Origin: an uncultured Flavobacteriales bacterium
Lineage (GTDB): Bacteria; Bacteroidota; Bacteroidia; Flavobacteriales_E; Vicingaceae
Assembly: GCA_913059105.1 (NCBI GenBank)
Contig: CAJXRL010000150.1
Location: 1-6,706 of the forward strand
Direction of reading: 5' to 3'
Length of the DNA: 6,706 nt
The position numbers and the translations under genes are program-made. Positions within the stretch are counted from its first letter, which is position 1. Every line of letters starts with the position of its first letter. The notes below the pieces were generated by a model that saw nothing but the letters and a program-made list of their open reading frames with translations, made no database searches and was not told where the DNA came from. Shown here piece after piece: positions 1-5,385 of the stretch.

Positions 1-50
1 GATCTACACAGAGTAGATCGTCGGCAGCGTCAGATGTGTATAAGAGACAG
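1..50 (+). other. Illumina Nextera i5-side adapter (not genomic)
   Basis: This is synthetic sequence. Bases 1-9 (GATCTACAC) are the end of the P5 oligo. Bases 10-17 (AGAGTAGA) match the i5 index known as S504. Bases 18-31 (TCGTCGGCAGCGTC) are the Nextera read-1 primer site, and 32-50 (AGATGTGTATAAGAGACAG) are the 19-base Tn5 mosaic end. Genomic sequence begins at 51. Any reading frame crossing 50/51 is an artefact; for example, the minus-strand frame entering here ends in the adapter-coded peptide LSLIHI. The index name is recalled from memory; the adapter order itself is unmistakable. Confidence 0.99.
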
Positions 51-212
51 TCCAAATGGAATTCCAAAGCAATATAGAAATGAATTTTTTTGATTACTGT
101 ACTCTTCAAATCCATACAAGGCAAGCGCTGCAACTAATATAAAAATGGGAAGAGTTCCTCTATACCTGAATAACTTAACTCCTTGTTTTTCGAATTCCTG
201 AAATAATGCCAT
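51..212 (-). CDS. N-terminal fragment of a membrane protein, possibly an isoprenylcysteine carboxyl methyltransferase-like enzyme
   Basis: Only the first 54 codons are present, because the gene is cut by the adapter at 50/51; the next six residues in frame (LSLIHI) are adapter-encoded and should be discarded. The start is the ATG at 212-210. Residues 1-19 are a charged cytoplasmic-looking segment (EEF/EKQG and LFRYRG type), followed by a hydrophobic span at about 20-36, then a short polar stretch (EEYSNQKNS) and the start of a second hydrophobic segment. The pattern 'EFEKQG...LFRYRG.LP' before a membrane span recalls small Bacteroidota membrane methyltransferases of the isoprenylcysteine carboxyl methyltransferase/phospholipid methyltransferase type, but their catalytic region would lie beyond the cut, so the assignment is a guess. 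It follows a strong terminator, so it probably has its own promoter; I could not identify one. Confidence 0.6.
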
Positions 213-247
213 AGTCGTTTTATGTAAACCAAAAATGGATAAAAATT

Positions 248-291
248 ATTATATAAAAAAGCGAACTTTTCAATTCGCTTTTTTATATAAT
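248..291 (-). terminator. Intrinsic terminator downstream of the 3-hydroxyacyl-CoA dehydrogenase gene
   Basis: A perfect 18-base inverted repeat (248-265 against 274-291) encloses an 8-base loop at 266-273. The stem has a GCGAA/TTCGC core flanked by an A6 run on one side and a T6 run on the other. It can therefore act in either direction, and on the minus strand the U-run directly follows the GC core as a rho-independent terminator needs. It sits 11 bases past the dehydrogenase stop codon and 35 bases before the next minus-strand ATG, so it most likely ends the four-gene unit that starts at 4547. Confidence 0.88.
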
Positions 292-302
292 TTATTGAGC
301 CT

Positions 303-1190
303 TTATTTGAAATTATCAGCAACAATTAACTCTTTTGTTCCATGCGTGTGATTGTAAAATCCTTCGCCAGACTTAATGCCTAATTTACCTGCAGTTACCA
401 TGTTTACTAGCAATGGACAAGGAGCATATTTGGGATTTCCAAATCCGTCATTCAAGACATGTAAAATGGATAAACATACATCTAAGCCAATAAAATCAGC
501 TAATTGAAGAGGCCCCATTGGATGAGCCATACCTAGTTTCATTACTGTGTCAATTTCTTCAACACCAGCAACTCCTTCATACAGGGAATAAATTGCTTCA
601 TTAATCATTGGCATTAAAATCCGGTTGGCAATAAAACCTGGGTAATCATTTACTTCGGTGGGAGTTTTTCCAAGCTTTTTAGAAGTTTCCATAATCAGGT
701 TTGTCACCTCATCAGAAGTTGCATAACCTCGAATGATTTCTACCAACTTCATTATTGGAACTGGATTCATAAAGTGCATTCCAATAACTTTATCGGGTCG
801 ATTGGTAACAGATCCAATTTTTGTAATTGAAATTGATGAAGTGTTACTTGCTAATATAGTTTCAGGTGCACAAATCTTATCTAACGTTTTAAAAATACTA
901 AGTTTAATTTCAATATTTTCAGTAGCAGCTTCTACTACTAAATCAGCAGCTTTTACACCTTCTTCTAGTTTTGTAAACGTGGTAAGGTTGTTAAGAGTTT
1001 GGTCTTTTTGAGCTACTGTTAAGCGCTCTTTAACTACTAATCTGTCAAGGTTTTTTGTGATTGTCTTGATTGCTTTATCCAACGAATCTTGAGAAATATC
1101 AATTAACGATACTTGGTATCCAAACTGGGCAAAAGTGTGAGCAATGCCATTTCCCATGGTTCCTGCTCCTATAACAGCTACATTCTTCAT
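303..1190 (-). CDS. hbd: 3-hydroxybutyryl-CoA (3-hydroxyacyl-CoA) dehydrogenase
   Basis: Predicted soluble NAD(P)-dependent enzyme that interconverts acetoacetyl-CoA and 3-hydroxybutyryl-CoA (family knowledge), serving fatty-acid or phenylacetate breakdown or butyrate/PHB-type metabolism. The product is 295 aa, normal for the stand-alone family. The Rossmann loop GAGTMG is at residues 8-13 and the dinucleotide-selecting Asp at 31 (LIDIS). Expected catalytic residues are all present: Ser118 in SNTSS, His139 in GMHFMNPVP, Glu151 in KLVE and Asn189 in GFIANR. The C-terminal helical dimerisation domain (about 184-285) includes HPMGPLQLADFIGLD. I chose the ATG at 1190-1188 because MKNVAVIGAG is the usual family start; an in-frame start 11 codons upstream adds only non-conserved residues. 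It lies 53 bases after the sugar transferase gene and is followed by a strong terminator, so it is probably last in the operon. Exact chain-length preference and pathway cannot be read from the sequence. Confidence 0.95.
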   Translation of the reverse strand: MKNVAVIGAGTMGNGIAHTFAQFGYQVSLIDISQDSLDKAIKTITKNLDRLVVKERLTVAQKDQTLNNLTTFTKLEEGVKAADLVVEAATENIEIKLSIFKTLDKICAPETILASNTSSISITKIGSVTNRPDKVIGMHFMNPVPIMKLVEIIRGYATSDEVTNLIMETSKKLGKTPTEVNDYPGFIANRILMPMINEAIYSLYEGVAGVEEIDTVMKLGMAHPMGPLQLADFIGLDVCLSILHVLNDGFGNPKYAPCPLLVNMVTAGKLGIKSGEGFYNHTHGTKELIVADNFK

Positions 1191-1243
1191 AATATCAAAT
1201 TTTAAAGGTGCTAAATTACCCAATGGAGTACGGCAGACAAAAC

Positions 1244-2659
1244 TTATTTTCCGCTGCCTTTAATTACAATCAGGACCGTGTATATCAAAATTTTAATGTC
1301 AACTGTAAGTGACATGTTTTCTATATAAATAATGTCGTATTTTAAACGTTCAACCATTTGGTCGACATTTTCAGCATAGCCATATTTCACTTGTCCCCAA
1401 GAAGTTATACCTGGTCTAACTTTAAGTAAATGATTGTAGTGAGCCGCCTTTTCTACAATTTTATCGATAAAAAATTGCCTTTCCGGGCGGGGTCCTACTA
1501 AGGCCATGTCGCCAATCAGAACATTATAAAATTGAGGAATTTCATCTAATCTTGTTTTCCTCATGAATTTACCAAAAGATGTAATTCTAGGATCGTTTTC
1601 ACTTGATAATGCGGGGCCAAGTTTTTCTGCATCAGTATACATAGACCGAAACTTATGAATCATAAATGGTTTGCCATGAATACCAATACGTTCTTGAGAA
1701 AAGATAACAGGGCCTTTAGAGCTGGTTTTAACAAGAAGGCTAACAATTAGATAAAGAGGACTAAAAACAGTCAAGACAAAAACGGACGCGGCAATGTCCA
1801 TTCCTCTTTTCATGGTTTGTTGCCAGGCTGGCATAATCTCCCGATTGATAATAATAAGAGGTGCTCCGAAAATCGAGCTCATTTTTACTGAACCACTAAG
1901 TATATCATACATATCGGGAATAACCTTTATGATAACATTTAGTCCTTCTAACTCTCCAATAATGTTTTCAAGGCTTTTGTGCTCTGAAGATTCGATTGCT
2001 ATAATAGCTTCTTCAATTCCATTTTCTTGAATTATCTTTTTTAACTCGTCTGAATTACCTAAAAAAGGGAGATGATCTTTTAGCAGGTATTCATTTTTTT
2101 TATCTACTCGGGCAAATCCAATAAATTTATTTCCAAACGATTTTTTTTCATTTTCCATTTCTTGAAAAAGTCGAACCGCTTTTTGATTTGAGCCAATCAT
2201 GATGGTATTGAACCAAATCTCTCTGTTTTGAATCCGGTAAACCGTTCTGCTGGTCATTAAAAACCTGAACAGGTAAGTAATAACAAAGTGAAAAAATAGG
2301 ATGTATAAATAAGATAGATAATAATCTTTGTAAGTGTTGATTTCATCATCAAGGATGAAAACGAAGAATAATAACGTACAGCCTAATATGCTTACGGTTA
2401 ACGTTTGACTTAGTTCTTTTAGTCTCGATTTTCGATAAGGGGTTTTATAAAAACCTGTCGCAGCGTATAAAAGCACCCAAGCTGTAGGAATAAATAACAA
2501 ACCATAAATAAAGGTGTCATCAATATTTAAAGGGACATCATATCCAAACTTTGAAGGTTCAAGATAAAGTTTACGAAATCTAAAAAACAATGCCCAAGCT
2601 ATAGCAGCAGTTATAAAGTCAAATAGTATGTACTTAAGGGCTTGAAGAGTTCTATTCAA
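1244..2659 (-). CDS. Undecaprenyl-phosphate sugar-1-phosphate transferase (WcaJ-like, exopolysaccharide initiation)
   Basis: Membrane enzyme predicted to move a sugar-1-phosphate from a nucleotide sugar to undecaprenyl phosphate at the inner face of the cytoplasmic membrane, the first step of surface polysaccharide assembly. At 471 aa it has the full two-part architecture: four N-terminal membrane spans (about 9-27, 49-70, 86-104, 114-135), a CoA-binding-like Rossmann domain (about 150-250), then the bacterial sugar transferase domain from KRGMDI (284-289) to the end. That domain shows a re-entrant hydrophobic segment (290-310), HKFRSMYTDAE (335-345), the catalytic Asp372-Glu373 in TRLDEIPQ, GDMALVGPRPER (383-394) and VRPGITSWGQV (414-424). 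The start codon is TTG at 2659-2657: an in-frame TAG lies three codons upstream and the first in-frame ATG is codon 135, inside the fourth span. The gene overlaps the lipoprotein gene by 8 bases, implying translational coupling. Substrate (Glc, Gal or other) is not determinable. Confidence 0.95.
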   Translation of the reverse strand: MNRTLQALKYILFDFITAAIAWALFFRFRKLYLEPSKFGYDVPLNIDDTFIYGLLFIPTAWVLLYAATGFYKTPYRKSRLKELSQTLTVSILGCTLLFFVFILDDEINTYKDYYLSYLYILFFHFVITYLFRFLMTSRTVYRIQNREIWFNTIMIGSNQKAVRLFQEMENEKKSFGNKFIGFARVDKKNEYLLKDHLPFLGNSDELKKIIQENGIEEAIIAIESSEHKSLENIIGELEGLNVIIKVIPDMYDILSGSVKMSSIFGAPLIIINREIMPAWQQTMKRGMDIAASVFVLTVFSPLYLIVSLLVKTSSKGPVIFSQERIGIHGKPFMIHKFRSMYTDAEKLGPALSSENDPRITSFGKFMRKTRLDEIPQFYNVLIGDMALVGPRPERQFFIDKIVEKAAHYNHLLKVRPGITSWGQVKYGYAENVDQMVERLKYDIIYIENMSLTVDIKILIYTVLIVIKGSGK

Positions 2660-3506
2660 ATCGAACTAATTTAACGTTGTCTACATAAAATTGAGCTGTT
2701 TCACCTTTTTGTTTTGGAAAGCCAATGGCAAGTGTATAATTTATTGCCCCAGATAAGGTAGAAAAAACGGAGTTTAACTCAACGTAGACTTTACCATAAG
2801 TTGCTCTTGGATTAAAAAATACAATCGCATTTTGATTTGATACTGATGTTCCGTTCACAAACACACTGATTCCAAATACGTGAGTGGATTTATAATTCAT
2901 CTCCAACCAAACAGCGGTTCCATTTCTCGGAATATTAGAAAAGGTAGGTGACCAAGCTTCAAAAAAGTCCATGTCTTCAGTAAGATACGCTAAACCCGAA
3001 GCTCCTTCAAACGCTTCAGAAGAATTCGAAGTTCGTTGAAATACAGTGTCAGATAGAGGATTGTAATTGAAGTCAACACCAGTCTCAAAATCTTCGCCAG
3101 ACCACGGGTCATCAAATATGGCGGTACTTTCATACTCCACTACTGGCGTTAGTTCCATTTGTGCTTCAGGCACAATGATAGTGTCTAATTCAAATGTGGT
3201 ATAAAATGGATAATCAACTTTTTCATTCGATTGTCCGTTTTTATAGATGATACTTCGAATTTTAAGATTTACATTACCTGTCTTTTGAATTGGAATGAGT
3301 GCCGGCAATTCGAAAATCCCAATTGATTGTTCATTCACAAATACATTTATATCGGTAATTCGATCACTATTAGAACCTTGGAAAGCTAAAGACTTCAGTA
3401 CAACATCATCTATTTTTAAAAACCCAGGTACAATCGCTTTTTGCTTTTCACAAGATAAAAGTGAAAGGATTGTAATACATACAACTAGCAGGTACTGGTT
3501 CTTCAT
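2652..3506 (-). CDS. Predicted lipoprotein of unrecognised family, probable beta-sandwich domains
   Basis: I do not recognise a named family. The 284-aa product starts with a lipoprotein signal peptide: MKNQ, a hydrophobic core to residue 17 and the lipobox LLSC with acylated Cys19, followed by EKQK. The mature part is soluble and beta-rich. Residues about 28-120 look like one Ig-type sandwich (KIDDVVLKSL, ITDINVFVNEQ, GIFELPALIPI, KIRSIIYKNG). Residues about 128-284 look like a jelly roll of the carbohydrate-binding or concanavalin type, with AVWLEMNYKS (198-207), VFGISVFVNG and the typical closing strand QFYVDNVKLV (272-281); this fold is inferred by eye. It ends inside the start of the sugar transferase gene (8-base overlap) and begins 51 bases after the oxidoreductase gene, so it is probably co-expressed with both. 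A role in binding or handling a surface glycan is plausible from context but unproven. Confidence 0.85.
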   Translation of the reverse strand: MKNQYLLVVCITILSLLSCEKQKAIVPGFLKIDDVVLKSLAFQGSNSDRITDINVFVNEQSIGIFELPALIPIQKTGNVNLKIRSIIYKNGQSNEKVDYPFYTTFELDTIIVPEAQMELTPVVEYESTAIFDDPWSGEDFETGVDFNYNPLSDTVFQRTSNSSEAFEGASGLAYLTEDMDFFEAWSPTFSNIPRNGTAVWLEMNYKSTHVFGISVFVNGTSVSNQNAIVFFNPRATYGKVYVELNSVFSTLSGAINYTLAIGFPKQKGETAQFYVDNVKLVRFE

Positions 3507-3551
3507 AGGAAGAAGTTAGAGTTTAGTAACGGAACGTGCAAAATTCCTAAT

Positions 3552-3567
3552 TATTGTTTAAACAATA
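3552..3567. repeat. 16-bp perfect palindrome across the oxidoreductase stop codon
   Basis: TATTGTTTAAACAATA is a perfect dyad with no spacer, centred between 3559 and 3560. It covers the TAA stop (3560-3558) and last two codons of the Gfo/Idh/MocA gene and lies 46 bases before the lipoprotein ATG. It contains no GC core or trailing U-run, so it is not a standard terminator. It could be a protein-binding operator for the two downstream genes, or a chance palindrome in AT-rich DNA. Confidence 0.4.
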
Positions 3568-4547
3568 GAGTTTTGCCTGTTAATCTCTAATTTTTGAATA
3601 ATTTGATAGGCTACATCCAGTGCTTTGTATCCGTCGTGAATACTAACCGGTGGAGTTGTTTTGGTGTTAATGGCTTTAGCAAAGGCAGTTAGCTCGTCTT
3701 TAATTGCATTGTTACTTTCAACATCAGGCTTTTCAAAATAGATTAATTTTTGACCTTTTCCATCTGGCAAATCAATTGTAACGGAAAGAGGATCAGGTTC
3801 ACCCTCAACATTAGAGAGTCGAACAACCTCACTTTGTTTCTCTAGAAAGTCTACTGAGAGATATGCGTCCTTTTGGAATATGCGAGTTTTTCTCATGTTT
3901 TTTAATGAGATACGGCTCGTAGTTAAATTTGCAACACAACCATTGTCAAATTCAATTCTGGCATTTGCAATATCAGGAGTATCGCTTACCACAGCAACAC
4001 CACTTGCACTAATTCTTTTAACATTGCTGTCTACAATACTTAGAATAATATCTAAATCATGAATCATTAAATCAAGAACAACAGAAACATCAGTGCCTCT
4101 TGGGTTAAATTGAGCCAAGCGATGGGATTCAATAAACATTGGATGTTTAATGAATGGTTTTGTTGCAGTGAAGGCAGGATTGAATCGTTCTACATGTCCA
4201 ACCTGAACGGTAACTCCCGCTTCTTCTGATAAGCTAATTAATTTTCGAGCCTCTTCAACAGTATTGGTAATCGGTTTTTCAATGAAGATGTGTTTTGTTT
4301 GTCTAATTGCAGTTACTGCACAATCATAATGGGATAAAGTAGGCGTTACAATATCTACTGCTTCCACTTCTTTTACTAACTCTTCAATAGAATCAAAAGC
4401 TCGTAGATTAAATTCTTTGGAAACCTTTATTGCATTTTCTTTATTTGGATCATAGAATCCAACTAAGGCAAAATCTTCATGTTCTAATAAAATTCGGATG
4501 TGAATTTTACCCAAATGACCTGCACCTAAAACACCTACTTTTAGCAT
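3558..4547 (-). CDS. Gfo/Idh/MocA-family NAD(P)-dependent oxidoreductase
   Basis: Predicted cytoplasmic dehydrogenase acting on a sugar, nucleotide sugar or polyol. The 329-aa product has the expected two domains. The N-terminal Rossmann fold has the GAGHLG dinucleotide loop (8-13), the acidic strand end YDPN (32-35) and the family Lys in EKPIT (90-94). The C-terminal alpha/beta domain carries VGHVERFNPAF (116-126) and MIHDLDI (161-167), where His163 and Asp164 occupy the usual catalytic region. The GHVERFNPA signature resembles the branch that includes UDP-N-acetylglucosamine 3-dehydrogenases of the GnnA type, but no GnnB-like aminotransferase is in the window, so substrate stays open. The start is the ATG at 4547-4545, followed at once by the Rossmann strand MLKVGVLGAG. 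It heads the minus-strand unit and lies ahead of envelope genes, which favours a nucleotide-sugar role by inference. Confidence 0.92.
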   Translation of the reverse strand: MLKVGVLGAGHLGKIHIRILLEHEDFALVGFYDPNKENAIKVSKEFNLRAFDSIEELVKEVEAVDIVTPTLSHYDCAVTAIRQTKHIFIEKPITNTVEEARKLISLSEEAGVTVQVGHVERFNPAFTATKPFIKHPMFIESHRLAQFNPRGTDVSVVLDLMIHDLDIILSIVDSNVKRISASGVAVVSDTPDIANARIEFDNGCVANLTTSRISLKNMRKTRIFQKDAYLSVDFLEKQSEVVRLSNVEGEPDPLSVTIDLPDGKGQKLIYFEKPDVESNNAIKDELTAFAKAINTKTTPPVSIHDGYKALDVAYQIIQKLEINRQNSIV

Positions 4548-4683
4548 AAATTGATTTTTTACAAAGTACGGAAAAGCAGGTTTTAAAATGTGAAAAGGCA
4601 GTGGAGCTTTGTTAACATTTTTTTATTGAAAAAGAAGCACATTATTCAACACAAGGAATCATTAAATCATCGTCTTTTGCAGG
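4548..4683. promoter_or_regulatory. Divergent intergenic region expected to hold two promoters
   Basis: These 136 bases separate the minus-strand oxidoreductase start (4547) from the plus-strand pcm start (4684), so promoters for both directions should be here. The region is AT-rich with several A and T runs. I looked for the Bacteroidota pattern (TTG about 19-20 bases before TAnnTTTG) in both directions and found only one-mismatch or wrongly spaced matches, such as GAGCTTTG near 4606-4613, so I do not place individual promoters. No tRNA, riboswitch-like fold or short gene is evident. Confidence 0.55.
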
Positions 4684-5337
4684 ATGCTTAATGATACCTA
4701 CAGACATAAAGGAATGCGCCGTAAACTAGTTGAACTTTTACGGTCAAAAGGCATTAGTGATGAGTCTGTTCTTGAGGCAATTGATAACGTTCCGAGGCAC
4801 TTGTTTTTAGACAATGCATTTGTAAATTTTGCATATAAGAACCAAGCTTTTCCGATTGGATCAGATCAAACTATTTCTCATCCCTTTACAGTTGCTACTC
4901 AAACTCAATTGTTAGAATTAAAAAAGGGCGAGAAAGTATTAGAAATTGGGACAGGGTCTGGCTATCAATGCAGTGTCCTAATGGAAATGGGGGTGAAAGT
5001 TTTTAGCATAGAGAGGCATCGCTCTTTGCACATGAAGTCAAAAAAGATGCTCAATCAACTGGGGTATTTTCCGAAGTTGTTTTTTGGCGATGGCTTTAAA
5101 GGTTTGCCAGGTTATGCCCCATTTGATAAAATTATTATTACTGCCGCAGCGCCCATAATTCCGCAAGATCTTCTTGACCAATTGAAAGTTGGAGGAATGA
5201 TGGTTATTCCTTTGGGGGATTCAGATAAGCAAGAAATGCAACGTCTAACAAAATTAACGGATACTAACTTCCAAACTGAGACTTTCGGGGAATTCAGTTT
5301 TGTGCCTATGTTGCAAGATAAATCTTTTAAAAGTTAA
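4684..5337 (+). CDS. pcm: Protein-L-isoaspartate(D-aspartate) O-methyltransferase
   Basis: Cytoplasmic repair enzyme that methylates abnormal L-isoaspartyl residues in aged proteins using S-adenosylmethionine, allowing their return to aspartate. The product is 217 aa, the normal bacterial length. The family hallmark AFPIGSDQTISHP is at 55-67, SAM motif I VLEIGTGSGYQ at 85-95, the acidic end of strand 2 at FSIERH (107-112), a GDGFKGL motif at 135-141, TAAAP at 153-157, IPLGD at 175-179 and the late FVPML at 206-210. The canonical QTISQP reads QTISHP here, a one-residue variant. The ATG at 4684 is supported by DTYRHKG close behind it, the usual start in Bacteroidota; ATG codon 11 would lose it. 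There is only a weak GCAGG directly before the start. The barrel gene follows 48 bases later on the same strand; a functional link is not evident. Confidence 0.95.
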   Translation: MLNDTYRHKGMRRKLVELLRSKGISDESVLEAIDNVPRHLFLDNAFVNFAYKNQAFPIGSDQTISHPFTVATQTQLLELKKGEKVLEIGTGSGYQCSVLMEMGVKVFSIERHRSLHMKSKKMLNQLGYFPKLFFGDGFKGLPGYAPFDKIIITAAAPIIPQDLLDQLKVGGMMVIPLGDSDKQEMQRLTKLTDTNFQTETFGEFSFVPMLQDKSFKS

Positions 5338-5368
5338 ACAATAACTGCTCTAGTTTTCGGTTATTTGT
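5338..5368 (+). other. Weak hairpin between pcm and the beta-barrel gene
   Basis: AATAACTG (5340-5347) can pair with CGGTTATT (5358-5365) as 8 base pairs including one G-T wobble, with a 10-base loop; a flanking AC/GT extension needs one bulged T. TGTTTTC follows. It begins two bases after the pcm stop codon, so it may be a weak terminator or attenuator, but the stem is AT-rich and the U-run short. Chance is a real alternative. Confidence 0.3.
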
Positions 5369-5385
5369 TTTCAAACAGGAAAGTC

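Noticed and set aside
32..50. Tn5 mosaic end repeated in inverted orientation at 6661-6679, looking like terminal inverted repeats of a transposon
   Set aside because: Both copies are joined to Illumina primer and index sequences and no transposase lies between them. They come from in vitro tagmentation, not from a natural mobile element.
134..325. Minus-strand open frame of 63 codons across the terminator
   Set aside because: It overlaps the start of the edge membrane gene, the whole terminator stem and the end of the dehydrogenase gene, and its product is unstructured Lys/Tyr/Phe-rich sequence typical of AT-rich non-coding DNA.
733..1011. Plus-strand open frame of 92 codons
   Set aside because: It lies wholly antisense inside the dehydrogenase gene over its conserved catalytic region, so it is a shadow of that coding sequence.
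1191..1223. An 11-codon N-terminal extension of the dehydrogenase
   Set aside because: The family starts directly with the Rossmann strand, and MKNVAVIGAG at 1190 fits. The extension is not conserved sequence and lies in the short intergenic gap.
1794..2030. Plus-strand open frame of 78 codons
   Set aside because: It is antisense to the sugar transferase gene, with no start signal and no recognisable protein features.
3295..3519. Plus-strand open frame of 74 codons
   Set aside because: It is antisense to the first part of the lipoprotein gene, and the lipobox and signal peptide on the minus strand identify the true frame.
3880..4062. Plus-strand open frame of 60 codons with a hydrophobic product
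   Set aside because: It is antisense to the C-terminal domain of the oxidoreductase; the hydrophobicity comes from the complementary codons.
4548..4683. Possible TAnnTTTG-type promoter boxes in the divergent spacer
   Set aside because: Only one-mismatch or badly spaced candidates were found, none with a TTG at the right distance, so no individual promoter is called.
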